From: Flexivirga caeni
Lineage (GTDB): Bacteria; Actinomycetota; Actinomycetes; Actinomycetales; Dermatophilaceae
Direction: 5' to 3'
Assembly (NCBI RefSeq): GCF_003724155.1
Contig: NZ_RJJQ01000001.1
Coordinates: forward strand, 372,001-436,000
DNA length: 64,000 nt
Shown here: piece after piece, positions 35,815-44,928 of the stretch
Numbering within the stretch: position 1 is the stretch's first letter
How the letters are laid out: the number at the start of each line of letters is the position of its first letter
The notes under the pieces: model-generated
The model's input: the letters and a program-made list of their open reading frames with translations, nothing else
What the model was told of the DNA's origin: nothing
The model's database searches: none
Position numbers and translations under genes: made by a program

Positions 35815-37530
35815 ATGCGCCGTCGCCTGTCGCACGCGCTCACCGTCAGTGCCGTGGCCCTCACCCTCGCAGCCAGCGGAGCAGCGTTCGTCGCCGCTCC
35901 CGCTCACGCTGTCGCTCAGTCCGACGATCTGTCGCCCACCCACGCGAACCTCTCGAAATACACCTCCCAGCACCTGACGTGGAGCGCAGCGGTGTGCCCG
36001 CAGGAGGTGCGCACGCTCGGGAAGGCTGCCGCGCGCACGGAGTGTGCCCGCGTGACGGCACCGATGGACTACGCCGACCCGAGCAAGGGCAACATCTCAT
36101 TGATGGTCACCCGCACGGCACCCGAAAAGTCTTCCGGTCAGAGCCGATTCGTCTTCACCAACCCGGGGGGACCCGGCGCCCCGGATGCCCGCTTCTCGGT
36201 CATCGTCGCCGCGTTGAGCCCGATGGGCCAGACAGAAACCGTGATCGGGGTCGACCCGCGGGGAACGGGTGAGAGCACGCCGGTCAGCTGCGCCCAGCCG
36301 AAGACCGCGATCAAGGACAACCACCACATGACCGCCGCACAGCTCAGCGCGACGCAGGCCGCCGTCAAGGCTTCGGTCGACCAGTGCGTGGCACAGCACG
36401 GCAACTACCTGCCGTACATCACGACGGAGAACACCGCACGCGACCAGGATCTGGTGCGGCAACTGCTCGGCGCGAACACCATCGACTACTACGGTGTTTC
36501 GGCAGGAACCTGGCTCGGCGCCTACTACGCGACGATGTTCCCCACGCATGTGGGCCGGTTCGTGCTGGACAGCAACACCGACTTCACCTCGAACTTCCAG
36601 ACCAGCTTCAGCTACCAGCCGATGGGTTTCCAGCGGCGTTTCTCCGACCAGTTCGAGCCGTGGGCGGCCCGACACGACTCCACCTACCACCTCGGCTCGA
36701 CCGCTGCCGCGGTGAACACGACATACAACCAGGTGCGGCAAGCCGCGGTCGCCGGCCAGCTCGGCTTCTTCTCAGCGAACGTCGTCGACAATGTGCTGAC
36801 CCAGCAGATGTACACCGACCAGGGGCTCGTCACGTCGGCGAAGTTCCTCGGCTTCCTCGACGAGGCGCGCCGGGGCGACAAGCTCGCGCTCTACCAGGCG
36901 TTCTCGCTGCTTTCCGGCGGCTCGGACAGCTACACGGACAACCGCGAGGCCACCACCTTCATGGCCATCACCTGCAACGACACCTCGTGGAGTAAGTCCC
37001 CCTCTTACTACGTCAGCCAGGCACGCAGTCTCGGCCCGAAGTATCCGTTGCTGGGTTACAACCAGGCTGTCAACCAGTGCGCCTACTGGCCGTACGAGGC
37101 CAAGAACCTGCGGGTCAACCTGTCGAAGGCCCCGAAGATCCTCATGGTCGACAACACCCTCGACCCGGCCACGCCCTACGAAGGCGCACTGGCAGCGCAC
37201 AAGTTGTCGCCCAACACTGTCCTGCTCACGGTCAACAACCAGGGCTTCCACGGCGCGGTGCTCGGCAGCAAGAACACCTGCGTGACGAACGCGGTCTACG
37301 GGTTCCTGATGAACGGCAAGCAGTTGCAGCATGATTCGGTCTGCCAGGGGTTGCCGCTGCCGGGTGACAGCAAGGTCTACCCGGTCGGCACCCAGGTCAC
37401 CGGCCCCGCGCCGAACGCCGGACAGCCCACGTCACCGACGCCGCCGCATCAGTCGGACAGCCTCGGCGAGACGATCCTGAAGCTGCTCGGCAAGCTGGTC
37501 GGCGACATCTTCGGCGGCACGCATGCGTGA
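35815..37530 (+). CDS. Secreted alpha/beta-hydrolase, tripeptidyl aminopeptidase (S33) type
   Basis: 571 residues. A signal peptide ends at APAHA-VAQ. The alpha/beta-hydrolase fold has NPGGPGAP (oxyanion), the nucleophile in YYGVSAGTWLGAYYA near 230, aspartate in MVDNTLDPATPYEG near 448 and histidine in NNQGFHGAVLG near 479, with the TAP-like C-terminal domain. A Pro/Thr linker and a short amphipathic helix (ETILKLLGKLVGDIFGG) end the protein, perhaps for surface association. It removes tripeptides or hydrolyses esters outside the cell. AAGGAG lies 9 nt before ATG 35815. Confidence 0.9.
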   Translation: MRRRLSHALTVSAVALTLAASGAAFVAAPAHAVAQSDDLSPTHANLSKYTSQHLTWSAAVCPQEVRTLGKAAARTECARVTAPMDYADPSKGNISLMVTRTAPEKSSGQSRFVFTNPGGPGAPDARFSVIVAALSPMGQTETVIGVDPRGTGESTPVSCAQPKTAIKDNHHMTAAQLSATQAAVKASVDQCVAQHGNYLPYITTENTARDQDLVRQLLGANTIDYYGVSAGTWLGAYYATMFPTHVGRFVLDSNTDFTSNFQTSFSYQPMGFQRRFSDQFEPWAARHDSTYHLGSTAAAVNTTYNQVRQAAVAGQLGFFSANVVDNVLTQQMYTDQGLVTSAKFLGFLDEARRGDKLALYQAFSLLSGGSDSYTDNREATTFMAITCNDTSWSKSPSYYVSQARSLGPKYPLLGYNQAVNQCAYWPYEAKNLRVNLSKAPKILMVDNTLDPATPYEGALAAHKLSPNTVLLTVNNQGFHGAVLGSKNTCVTNAVYGFLMNGKQLQHDSVCQGLPLPGDSKVYPVGTQVTGPAPNAGQPTSPTPPHQSDSLGETILKLLGKLVGDIFGGTHA

Positions 37531-37616
37531 TTGAGCGGACCCACAACTGATCGAGCGGACCCGATATCGCAGGGGGATATCGGGTCCGCTCAATGCGGAA
37601 GGGGTCCTCTCGATCG
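37528..37616. repeat. Long composite palindrome, family A copy 2
   Basis: Arms of about 40 bp (37529-37568 and 37576-37615) pair across a short GCAGGGG loop. The inner GAGCGGACCCGATATC / GATATCGGGTCCGCTC is perfect. Each arm holds two units GATYGAGMGGACCC, the same organisation as at 22615-22703. It overlaps the stop codon of the upstream peptidase gene and ends 9 bp before the argS stop, again between convergent genes. Confidence 0.88.
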
Positions 37617-37624
37617 GGAGAGGG

Positions 37625-39391
37625 CTACATCTGGTCGGGCGACTCAATGCCGAGCAGGCCGAGGCCCGTGACCAGCACCCTGCCGGTCAGCGCACACAGC
37701 GCGAGCCGGCTGTCGCGGGTCGCCGCGTCCTCGGCCTTGAGCACCGGACAGTGCTCGTAGAACGCCGTGAACGTCGTCGCCACGTCATAGAGGTATGCCG
37801 CCAACCGATGCGGCTCCAGCGACTCCCCGACCTCGGCAACCACTCCACCGAAGTCGAGCAACCGCAGGGCAAGCGCTCGCTCAGCCGGTTCCACCAACAG
37901 AATGGGACCGTCGGGATCCACAGCATCCGCCCGTCCCAGGATCGACCGGATGCGAGCGGTCGCGTACTGCAGGTACGGACCGGTGTTGCCCTGCAGCGCG
38001 AGCATCCGGTCCAGATCGAAGGTGTAACCCGAGTCATGCGACACCGACAGGTCGGCATACTTGATCGCGCCGATGCCGACCTGGTGTGCGATGGTCGCCC
38101 GGGTCTCCTCATCCAGGTCCGGGCGCGACTGGGCGACGACCTCAGCAGCGCGTGCCAGCGCGTCGTCGACGAGCGACTGCAACGACACCACGTCGCCCGA
38201 GCGGGTGCGCAGGATCTTGCCGTCGGCGCCGACCACGTTGCCGATCTGCACGTGGATCGGCTCGGTGCCCTTGATCCAGCCGGCGCGGTCGGCCGCCGCC
38301 CAGACCATCCGGAAGTGCAGGTTCTGCGGGGCGCCCACGACATACAGCGCACGATCGGCGTGCAGGTCGAGCGACCGGTGCCGGATCGTAGCCAAATCCG
38401 TTGTCGCGTAACCGTATCCACCGTCCGACTTGCGAACGATCAGCGGCACCGGCTTGTCGTCCCGGCCGATGAACTCGTCGGAGAAGACGCACAGCGCGCC
38501 GTCGCTCAGCACCGCGATGCCCTGGGCCTCCAGCTCGTCGCACACGCCCGCGAGCTCGTCATTGTATGACGACTCGCCACGGATGTCGTCGTCGGTGAGC
38601 AGCACACCGAGTTCGGCATAGACCCGGTTGATGTACGTCCGCGTGAACGCCATGATCTTGTCCCACAGCCGCAAGCTCTCCGCGTCGCCGCTCTGCAGCG
38701 TCGCGACCCGCTTGCGCGCCCGCGTAGCGAAATCGCCTGCAGATCCGGCCGGTTCGGCCTTGTCCGACGCATCGAACTTCGCCCGCGCGGCCTGATAGAA
38801 CGCGTTGGGGTCGGTCTCCAGCAGCTTCGCCTCGTCGCTGTCCTCGCCGACCTCGAGCAGATGCTCGATGAGCATGCCGAACGCGGTGCCCCAGTCGCCC
38901 AGGTGGTTCTGCCGGATGACGTCATGGCCGAGCGCCTGCAGGGTGCGCGCCAGCGCGTCGCCCACGACGGTCGTGCGGAGGTGGTGGACGAGCATCTCCT
39001 TGGCCGCGTTCACCGAGGAGTAGTCGACGACGACGATCTCCCGCCCGGGGGTCGGTATGCCGAGCCGGTCGTCCGCGAGCTGGTGCGTCGCGGCAGCGGC
39101 AATCCACTCGGTGCGCAACGTCAGGTTGAGGAAGCCGGGACCGGCTACCTCGACCGACGCGATCAGCCCGTCATCCGGCGCGATCTGGTCGGCGACGTCC
39201 TGCGCGATCTCCCGCGGTGGCCGGCCGAGCTGCTTGGCGAGCGCCATCGCCGCGTTGGCCTGGAAGTCGGCGTCACTCTGCCGCTTGTTCGCGGGCCGGA
39301 TCACCGGGTCCGCCTCGCGCCACTGCGGTCCGAAGGCGTCGGCGAGCGCCTGCTGGACACGGGTGGTCAGGGCGAGAGCGGGGTCCGTCAT
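37625..39391 (-). CDS. argS: Arginyl-tRNA synthetase with altered HIGH motif
   Basis: 588 residues. N-terminal Add-1 domain, class I catalytic core, and C-terminal DALR anticodon domain (HCPVLKAEDAATRDSRLALC). The order VDYSSVNAAKEM-LVHH-LRTTVVGDA then RQNHLGDWGTAFGMLIEHL follows the E. coli-type enzyme, but the HIGH position, normally HVGH, reads LVHH. A KMSKS-like region is GADGKILRTRSGD. Charging tRNA-Arg is the expected role, and the substitutions at the ATP site deserve attention. ATG 39391 is in a GTATGAC motif. Confidence 0.9.
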   Translation of the reverse strand: MTDPALALTTRVQQALADAFGPQWREADPVIRPANKRQSDADFQANAAMALAKQLGRPPREIAQDVADQIAPDDGLIASVEVAGPGFLNLTLRTEWIAAAATHQLADDRLGIPTPGREIVVVDYSSVNAAKEMLVHHLRTTVVGDALARTLQALGHDVIRQNHLGDWGTAFGMLIEHLLEVGEDSDEAKLLETDPNAFYQAARAKFDASDKAEPAGSAGDFATRARKRVATLQSGDAESLRLWDKIMAFTRTYINRVYAELGVLLTDDDIRGESSYNDELAGVCDELEAQGIAVLSDGALCVFSDEFIGRDDKPVPLIVRKSDGGYGYATTDLATIRHRSLDLHADRALYVVGAPQNLHFRMVWAAADRAGWIKGTEPIHVQIGNVVGADGKILRTRSGDVVSLQSLVDDALARAAEVVAQSRPDLDEETRATIAHQVGIGAIKYADLSVSHDSGYTFDLDRMLALQGNTGPYLQYATARIRSILGRADAVDPDGPILLVEPAERALALRLLDFGGVVAEVGESLEPHRLAAYLYDVATTFTAFYEHCPVLKAEDAATRDSRLALCALTGRVLVTGLGLLGIESPDQM

Positions 39392-39481
39392 ACCACGTAG
39401 GGTATGGCGTGCCCCTGGCCTTGGACCAATCGATTGCCGGGCGCCGCTGCGGACCCCTCCGGGACAACTACGATGCCGCTT

Positions 39482-40297
39482 ATGAGGGCGGAACGCGGCA
39501 TCGTCGGCGGCGCGGTCGCCGTTGTCCTGGCGGCCGGGCTCAGTGCCTGCGCAACCGGGGGCACCGTCACCGTCACCCCGCCCACCTCGGCCGGCACGAC
39601 GTCGGCGGCCACGCACACCACGAGCACCGGCAGCGCGTCCGTCGCCACCGGCGCGGTCCCGGACGCCACGACCCTGGTGCACGAGGCACGCTCGGCATAC
39701 CGGTCAGCGAAGTCGGCTCATCTGCACGCGACGCTCACCTCCGACGGCGTCACCCAGACGATCGACATCCGGGGGACGCTCGACGGCACCAACCAGCAAC
39801 TCACGCTGGACGATCCGGGCCAAGGCGACGCAACGGTACGGACCGTGGACGGCAAGTACTACGTCAAGGGCGACAAGACGTTCTGGAAGACCGCTGCCAA
39901 GGGGCACAGCGACGCGACGACGGCACTCCTCGCCAACCGATGGGTGCTCGCACCGAACGACTCCTCCGCGGACTTCGCGAAGCTGACCATCCGGCACGTG
40001 CTCGACGACATGATCGGGCCGGCCGCCATCGGAGATTCGGACACCGCCCAGATGACCACCAGCGCGGCGAGCCAAGCGGGCGTGAACCTGTTCGTGGCCA
40101 TATCGAGGAGCGCGACGGCGAGCGTCGACACGCTGAAGGTGCTCGCCGCCGATCCGCACAACGTCGTCCAGGTCACCGGTGCGTCGACCGACGGGTCGGA
40201 CGGCACCGCGAACTTCGACGGCTGGAACACCCAGGCCGTCGTGACTGTGCCGCAGGGCTACCTCAACCTGTCCGGACAGGACGGCACCACGACCTGA
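39482..40297 (+). CDS. Lipoprotein, LppX/LprG-like fold, paralogue 1
   Basis: 271 residues. A lipoprotein signal peptide with lipobox LSAC (C23) precedes a Thr/Ser/Ala linker and a domain of about 215 residues. Shared blocks with the next gene, PDATTLVHEARSAY, GTLDGTNQQL and ATVRTVDGKYYVKGDKTFW, show a tandem duplication. The pattern (signal, linker, single beta-rich domain) resembles the LppX/LprAFG lipid-carrier class, an inference from layout only. ATG 39473 is an alternative start three codons earlier. The ribosome site is weak. Confidence 0.75.
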   Translation: MRAERGIVGGAVAVVLAAGLSACATGGTVTVTPPTSAGTTSAATHTTSTGSASVATGAVPDATTLVHEARSAYRSAKSAHLHATLTSDGVTQTIDIRGTLDGTNQQLTLDDPGQGDATVRTVDGKYYVKGDKTFWKTAAKGHSDATTALLANRWVLAPNDSSADFAKLTIRHVLDDMIGPAAIGDSDTAQMTTSAASQAGVNLFVAISRSATASVDTLKVLAADPHNVVQVTGASTDGSDGTANFDGWNTQAVVTVPQGYLNLSGQDGTTT

Positions 40298-40364
40298 CGC
40301 CACAAGCCTTCCACGGTGCGGGCAGCCGAGCCGCCGGAAGCCCGGTCACGTAGCGTGTGGACGC

Positions 40365-41192
40365 ATGCGTACCGTCACCCGTGTTGCCCCGGCCGCCGCC
40401 GTCGCTGCTCTCGGCCTGACCCTCGCCGCCTGCGGATCGAGCTCCAGCTCCAGCAGTTCGGCGATCGCCAGCCGCTCCTCGACGTCGAGTGCCGCAGCCA
40501 CCTCGTCATCCACACCCAGCCCCTCGACCTCGTCCAGCACGTCCGCCACAGCTGGCAGCAACTCCGCGACTCCCGACGCGACAACCCTCATCCACGAGGC
40601 GCGCGCGGCATACAAGACGGCGAAGTCGGCGGCGCTGCAGACCGACACTGTGAACGACGGCATCCGGCAGAAGACCGACCTGACCGGCACCCTGGACGGC
40701 TCGAACCAGGACCTCAGCGTCTCCCGCGGCGCCGACGGTTCCGCCACGGTGCGGACCGTCGACGGCGGATACTTCGTCAAGGGCGACAAGGCCTTCTGGA
40801 TCTCGACCACGAAGGCGCCCGAGGCGACCGCGCTGTTGCTCGCGGGCAAGTGGGTCAAGGCACCCGGCAGTATGGCGGACAGCCTCTCCGGCCTGACCAT
40901 TCGCAGTTTCCTGGACGAGAGCATCGGGCCGGGCAACATCACCGACGCGGAACTCGCCAAGGCAACGACCAGGACGACGACCTTCGACGGCAAGCCCGCC
41001 TACGTCATCACGGACGCCAAGACGGGCAACACCATCACCCTTGACGCGGCCACGAAGTACGTCCTGCAGTTCGATGGCGAACAGGGCACGAGCAAGACCA
41101 AGGGCAAGGTCACCCTGACCGGCTGGAACCAGCAGCCCACCCTGACGGTGCCGCCCGGCGCGATCAGCGCGCCCAGCTCGATGGGCAACTGA
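40365..41192 (+). CDS. Lipoprotein, LppX/LprG-like fold, paralogue 2
   Basis: 275 residues. Signal peptide with lipobox LAAC (C23), a run of nine serines and a Ser/Thr/Ala linker, then the same domain as the previous gene (PDATTLIHEARAAYKTAKSA, GTLDGSNQDL, ATVRTVDGGYFVKGDKAFW). 67 bp separate the two copies. The later part (KPAYVITDAKTGNTITLDA) is better conserved here than in copy 1, where it has diverged to a shorter form. A perfect 12-bp stem terminator follows. Confidence 0.78.
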   Translation: MRTVTRVAPAAAVAALGLTLAACGSSSSSSSSAIASRSSTSSAAATSSSTPSPSTSSSTSATAGSNSATPDATTLIHEARAAYKTAKSAALQTDTVNDGIRQKTDLTGTLDGSNQDLSVSRGADGSATVRTVDGGYFVKGDKAFWISTTKAPEATALLLAGKWVKAPGSMADSLSGLTIRSFLDESIGPGNITDAELAKATTRTTTFDGKPAYVITDAKTGNTITLDAATKYVLQFDGEQGTSKTKGKVTLTGWNQQPTLTVPPGAISAPSSMGN

Positions 41193-41209
41193 CCGCCCAG
41201 GCACAGCGA

Positions 41210-41242
41210 AGGGCCCGGCGAGCGCGCTGTTCGCCGGGCCCT
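41210..41242. terminator. Bidirectional hairpin terminator
   Basis: AGGGCCCGGCGA / TCGCCGGGCCCT, a perfect 12-bp stem with a 9-nt loop, lies between convergent lipoprotein and MMPL genes (17 bp from one stop, 15 bp from the other). Confidence 0.82.
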
Positions 41243-41257
41243 CCGTCGGTATGCCGC

Positions 41258-43576
41258 TCAGGCGTTCGCCAGGACCGAATCCTCTTCGGACTCAGGAGCC
41301 TTCGCAAGCTTCTTGCCCAGCTTCTCACCCTCGACGTCGACCCGCGGCAGGATCTTGTCCAGCCACTTCGGCAGCCACCAGGCCTTGTCGCCCAGCAGGT
41401 ACATGATCGCGGGGATCAGCGTCATCCGGACCACGAAGGCGTCGAAGAACACCGCCGCCGCGAGCGCGAAGCCCATCGACTGGATCAGGCTGTTGCTCTG
41501 CAGCATGAACGCCGCAAACACCGAGATCATGATGGTCGCGGCGGCCGTGACCACCCGGGCGCCGTGCCGGAAGCCGTCCACGATGGACTCGCGGGCGCTC
41601 GCCCCGTGCACGTAGGCCTCCCGCATTCGCGTCACGAGGAAGACCTGATAATCCATGGCCAGTCCGAAGACGATCCCGATCAGGATGATCGGCATGAAGC
41701 TGACGATCGGCTGCCCTTCGACCAGACCGAACAGGCCGTTCTGGAACACCGCCACCGTCGCGCCCAGTGTCGCGAGCACCGACAGCAGGAAGCCCAGCGT
41801 CGCCATCAGCGGCACCAGCACGGACCGGAAGACGACCATCAGCAGGATGAACGCCAGTCCGATGACGACCGCCAGATACTTCGGCAGCGCACTGGTCAGC
41901 TGAGTCGACACATCCGTCTGAATGGCGGTCGTGCCGGTGATGCCCACCGTTGCGCCCGTCTTCTTCTCGATGCCGGACTGTCCGCTGCGCAGGTGATCCA
42001 GCAGGGTCAGCGTGGACTGTGCGTCCGCACCGTCCTTGGGAGTGATCAGGATGGTCGCGCCCGTCTTGTCCGCGTTGACCTTGATGATCTGCGAGTTCAC
42101 GACGTCCTTCTGCGAGCCGGCCCAACCCATCACCTGCCCGAAGGCGGCCAGCCGCTGCTGGGAGTCGGAGATGCCGGTCGCGTCGACGACAGCGATGAAC
42201 GGCGCTTGCCGACCGGCCCCGAACGCCTCGGAGATCATGTCCGCGGCCTGGCGCTGTGTCGTGGACTTGGCTGCCGTCGAGTCGCTCGGCAGCGCCAAGT
42301 GCAGGCTCTTCATCGGTATGGCGAGTCCGCCCAGCACCACCACGACCATGGCCACGAAGATCGCCGGACGCTTGCCCAGCAGCTTAGCCCAGCGCACACC
42401 GTTGTTGATGGTGCGGCCGTCCGCGCCGAGTTTGTCCTCGCGCTTGCGCAGCTGGGCCGCGAACACCTTCGACTTCAGCAGACCTAGCACCGCCGGCAGC
42501 AGGGTCAGCGCGACGCACACCGCGAAGAACACCGAGCCGGCTGCGGCCAGGCCCATCGAGGTCAGGAACGGGATGCCGACGACCGACAGGGCGCACAGTG
42601 CGATGAGCACCGTCAGGCCGGCGAAGACGACTGCGCTACCTGCCTTTCCGACGGCCAGGCCGGCCGCGTGCGCCCGGTCCTCCGTCTCCCGTAGCTCGGT
42701 GCGATAGCGAGCCAGGATGAACAGGGTGTAGTCGATGCCGACCGCCAGGCCGATCATGGTGGCCAGGATCGGCGTGGTCGTGCCGATGGTCGTGAAGCCG
42801 GTCGCGAACTGGATCGCGAGCTCGCCCATCATGACGCCGACACCGGCGGAAATGATCGGCATGCCGGCCGCGACGAGCGAGCCGAAGGTGATGAACAGCA
42901 CGAATGCCGCAACGAGCACGCCGAGCAGTTCGCTACTGCCTCCGGTGCTGACCATCGCCTGCATCCCGGAGCCATTGACCTGCGCCTCCAGCCCGCTCGC
43001 CCGAGCCTGGGCGACCGCCTTCAGCACGTCATCCTGCGTGCTCGCCTTCACGTCCTGGACCGTCTTCGTCGCGAAGGTCCAGGTGATCGTGCCGGTGCGG
43101 CCGTCGGCCGAAAGCGGCGAGACCGCTTGGGCATTCGCCTTCGCGGTGGCCTGCTCCTGCGCGGTCTTGCCGGCTGCGGCGAGGATTGCCTTCTGCTGTG
43201 CCGCCGCGGCCACGACCGGGTTGACCGGTTTGGCCTTGGCGTCGGTCGGCATCTGCGGTACGGCGTCCAGCTTGGTGATCAGCGTGTTGACCGCGCCCGT
43301 GTACTTCGCCTCCTTCAGGGTGTGTCCCTTCGGAGCGGCGACGACGACCGTGGCGCTCGCCTCGTCCTGCGCGTCCGCGGTGCCCGGGAAGAGTTTCTGC
43401 TGCATGCTCTGCGCCGCGAGCGACGGGATGCCCGGAATGCTGAACGTGTCAGCCATCGGTTTGCTGACGCCGACTGCGACGGCACCGAACCCGACGAGCA
43501 CGATGATCCAGCCGGCGATGAAGAGCGGCCACCGGCGATAGGCGGTGTGCCCGAGCCGGTAGAGGAGGGAAGCCAT
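41258..43576 (-). CDS. MMPL-family RND-type membrane transporter
   Basis: 772 residues with the two-fold MMPL arrangement: a TM helix at 15-35, a periplasmic loop (about 40-190), TM helices 2-6 (GLAVGIDYTLFILARYRTEL carries the proton-relay Asp-Tyr), a second loop and a mirror-image TM set with GLAMDYQVFLVTRMREAY. The C-terminal tail is charged. It exports lipids or hydrophobic drugs using proton motive force. ATG 43576 lies 34 bp after the end of a TetR gene on the same strand, a common regulator-transporter operon. Confidence 0.92.
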   Translation of the reverse strand: MASLLYRLGHTAYRRWPLFIAGWIIVLVGFGAVAVGVSKPMADTFSIPGIPSLAAQSMQQKLFPGTADAQDEASATVVVAAPKGHTLKEAKYTGAVNTLITKLDAVPQMPTDAKAKPVNPVVAAAAQQKAILAAAGKTAQEQATAKANAQAVSPLSADGRTGTITWTFATKTVQDVKASTQDDVLKAVAQARASGLEAQVNGSGMQAMVSTGGSSELLGVLVAAFVLFITFGSLVAAGMPIISAGVGVMMGELAIQFATGFTTIGTTTPILATMIGLAVGIDYTLFILARYRTELRETEDRAHAAGLAVGKAGSAVVFAGLTVLIALCALSVVGIPFLTSMGLAAAGSVFFAVCVALTLLPAVLGLLKSKVFAAQLRKREDKLGADGRTINNGVRWAKLLGKRPAIFVAMVVVVLGGLAIPMKSLHLALPSDSTAAKSTTQRQAADMISEAFGAGRQAPFIAVVDATGISDSQQRLAAFGQVMGWAGSQKDVVNSQIIKVNADKTGATILITPKDGADAQSTLTLLDHLRSGQSGIEKKTGATVGITGTTAIQTDVSTQLTSALPKYLAVVIGLAFILLMVVFRSVLVPLMATLGFLLSVLATLGATVAVFQNGLFGLVEGQPIVSFMPIILIGIVFGLAMDYQVFLVTRMREAYVHGASARESIVDGFRHGARVVTAAATIMISVFAAFMLQSNSLIQSMGFALAAAVFFDAFVVRMTLIPAIMYLLGDKAWWLPKWLDKILPRVDVEGEKLGKKLAKAPESEEDSVLANA

Positions 43577-43610
43577 GGAAGTCCTATCCGTGGAGATGAA
43601 TTACGTGAAT

Positions 43611-44246
43611 TCAGTGGAGGATCCGTCGTGCGACGGAAAGATTGTGGAGAAAGATGGTGGCCAGGTCGCGCTCGTCGTCCTCGGTGATGAAGTCGCGCAG
43701 CGAGACGTCGAAGACGGCTCCGAAGATCGCCACCAGCACCTGCCCGCGGGGGTCCTCCCCAGGTATGTCGCTGCGCTGGGCGAGCAACTCCTGCACGCCC
43801 TCCACGAACTCCGAGAACGCTCCGTGCGCCGCGATCACGAGCTTCGGGTTGAGTTCGAAACACCGCCGCATGGTGCGCCAGTCCTCGCGTGTCAACTCGG
43901 CGCTGGCCCGCAGGATGGCCAGCACCAACGTCGCCACGTCGTCGATGAACTCCCCCGTGGGGCCACCGGACAGGAACGTGTCGACGTCGGACTGCTGCAA
44001 CTGCGGGCCGCCACCGATCGTCGCTTCGAGCTTGCTGTCGAAGTAGTTGAACAACGTGCGCCGCGAGACACCGGCGCGCTCGGCCAATTCGTCAAGGGTG
44101 AAGTCGTCATACCCCTTCTCGACGGCGAGTTGCTGAGCGGCCGAAGTGATCCGGTGCGAGGTGAGCGCCCGCTTCGGTGCCATCGGCCCGACAATGCGCA
44201 GCCGCGCCGGCACGGGGGTCGAAGTGGTGTTTCGCACGTTCCACAA
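43611..44246 (-). CDS. TetR-family regulator of the MMPL transporter
   Basis: 211 residues. HTH at about 38-70: FTLDELAERAGVSRRTLFNYFDSKLEA. The C-terminal ligand domain is helical and acidic. It is first gene of the tetR-mmpL pair. The start is uncertain: TTG 44246 has AAAGGG upstream, and GTG 44237 (MRNTTS) or ATG near 44180 (MAPKRALTS) are alternatives. The 49-bp AT-rich gap upstream (around CTAGAGTGCAAATTCAC) probably holds its promoter. Confidence 0.85.
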   Translation of the reverse strand: MWNVRNTTSTPVPARLRIVGPMAPKRALTSHRITSAAQQLAVEKGYDDFTLDELAERAGVSRRTLFNYFDSKLEATIGGGPQLQQSDVDTFLSGGPTGEFIDDVATLVLAILRASAELTREDWRTMRRCFELNPKLVIAAHGAFSEFVEGVQELLAQRSDIPGEDPRGQVLVAIFGAVFDVSLRDFITEDDERDLATIFLHNLSVARRILH

Positions 44247-44295
44247 CTTTGCCCTTTCGATGTCTAGAGTGCAAATTCACGCCGCGTGATAACGC

Positions 44296-44814
44296 TCACT
44301 TGGACAGCACCGCCGGCCCGCCGGTGCGCTGGCCGGGGAAGGTACGCCGCAAGCGCTGCTCCAGGAACAGGCCTTGGGCGCCGAGGCTCACACCCAGGTA
44401 GACCAGCATCGTGGCGGAGTCGAATCCGCCGAACCCGTGCGAGGTTTCGCCGAACACGACCGGTCCGGCCCACGCCGTCGCGATGTGCCCGACGATCGCG
44501 ACCGCCCACCAGCCCATGGTGCGCAGGTTGCCCTTCCGCAGCCAGGTGCCGTCCGCGTCGCGCCATACCTTCATCGAATGCGCCCGCGGCCACGCCACCG
44601 CCGCCGCAACCACGAGCCCGGCAACCACACCCGCGACCTGGCCGGTCGTCACCGAGTGATTTCCGGCGAAGCGCGACGCCTCGACCAGGCCGATCACGGC
44701 GAGGATTGCGGGCATCTTCAGCAGGTTGTCCTTGATGCGCTGGGTCCGCAGCTGGCGGGCCAGGATCAGGCCGATGACGAGCAGGACTTCGAGGACGATG
44801 ATCGCGGTGTTCAT
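44296..44814 (-). CDS. Membrane protein, CcdC/DUF1453-like
   Basis: 172 residues with about four hydrophobic segments: MNTAIIVLEVLLVIGLILARQL, MPAILAVIGLVEASRF, a pair near 60-75 and the segment TMGWWAVAIVGHIATAW. Charged loops lie between (RTQRIKDNLLKMP; SMKVWRDADGTWLRKGN). The pattern resembles CcdC-type/DUF1453 proteins of unknown biochemical role. ATG 44814 was chosen because it starts directly at the first helix. It is divergent from the two-component kinase, with 114 bp between them. Confidence 0.7.
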   Translation of the reverse strand: MNTAIIVLEVLLVIGLILARQLRTQRIKDNLLKMPAILAVIGLVEASRFAGNHSVTTGQVAGVVAGLVVAAAVAWPRAHSMKVWRDADGTWLRKGNLRTMGWWAVAIVGHIATAWAGPVVFGETSHGFGGFDSATMLVYLGVSLGAQGLFLEQRLRRTFPGQRTGGPAVLSK

Positions 44815-44928
44815 GTCATCCACTCTCGCGGTCGCGGTCTCGTGACGCCTCAACCCACGGGTGGAAACCGGGTGGAGATCCGGCCGCGCAGCGGGTGGAC
44901 AACACCGGGTGCGTCGTAGGTTGGCGCC

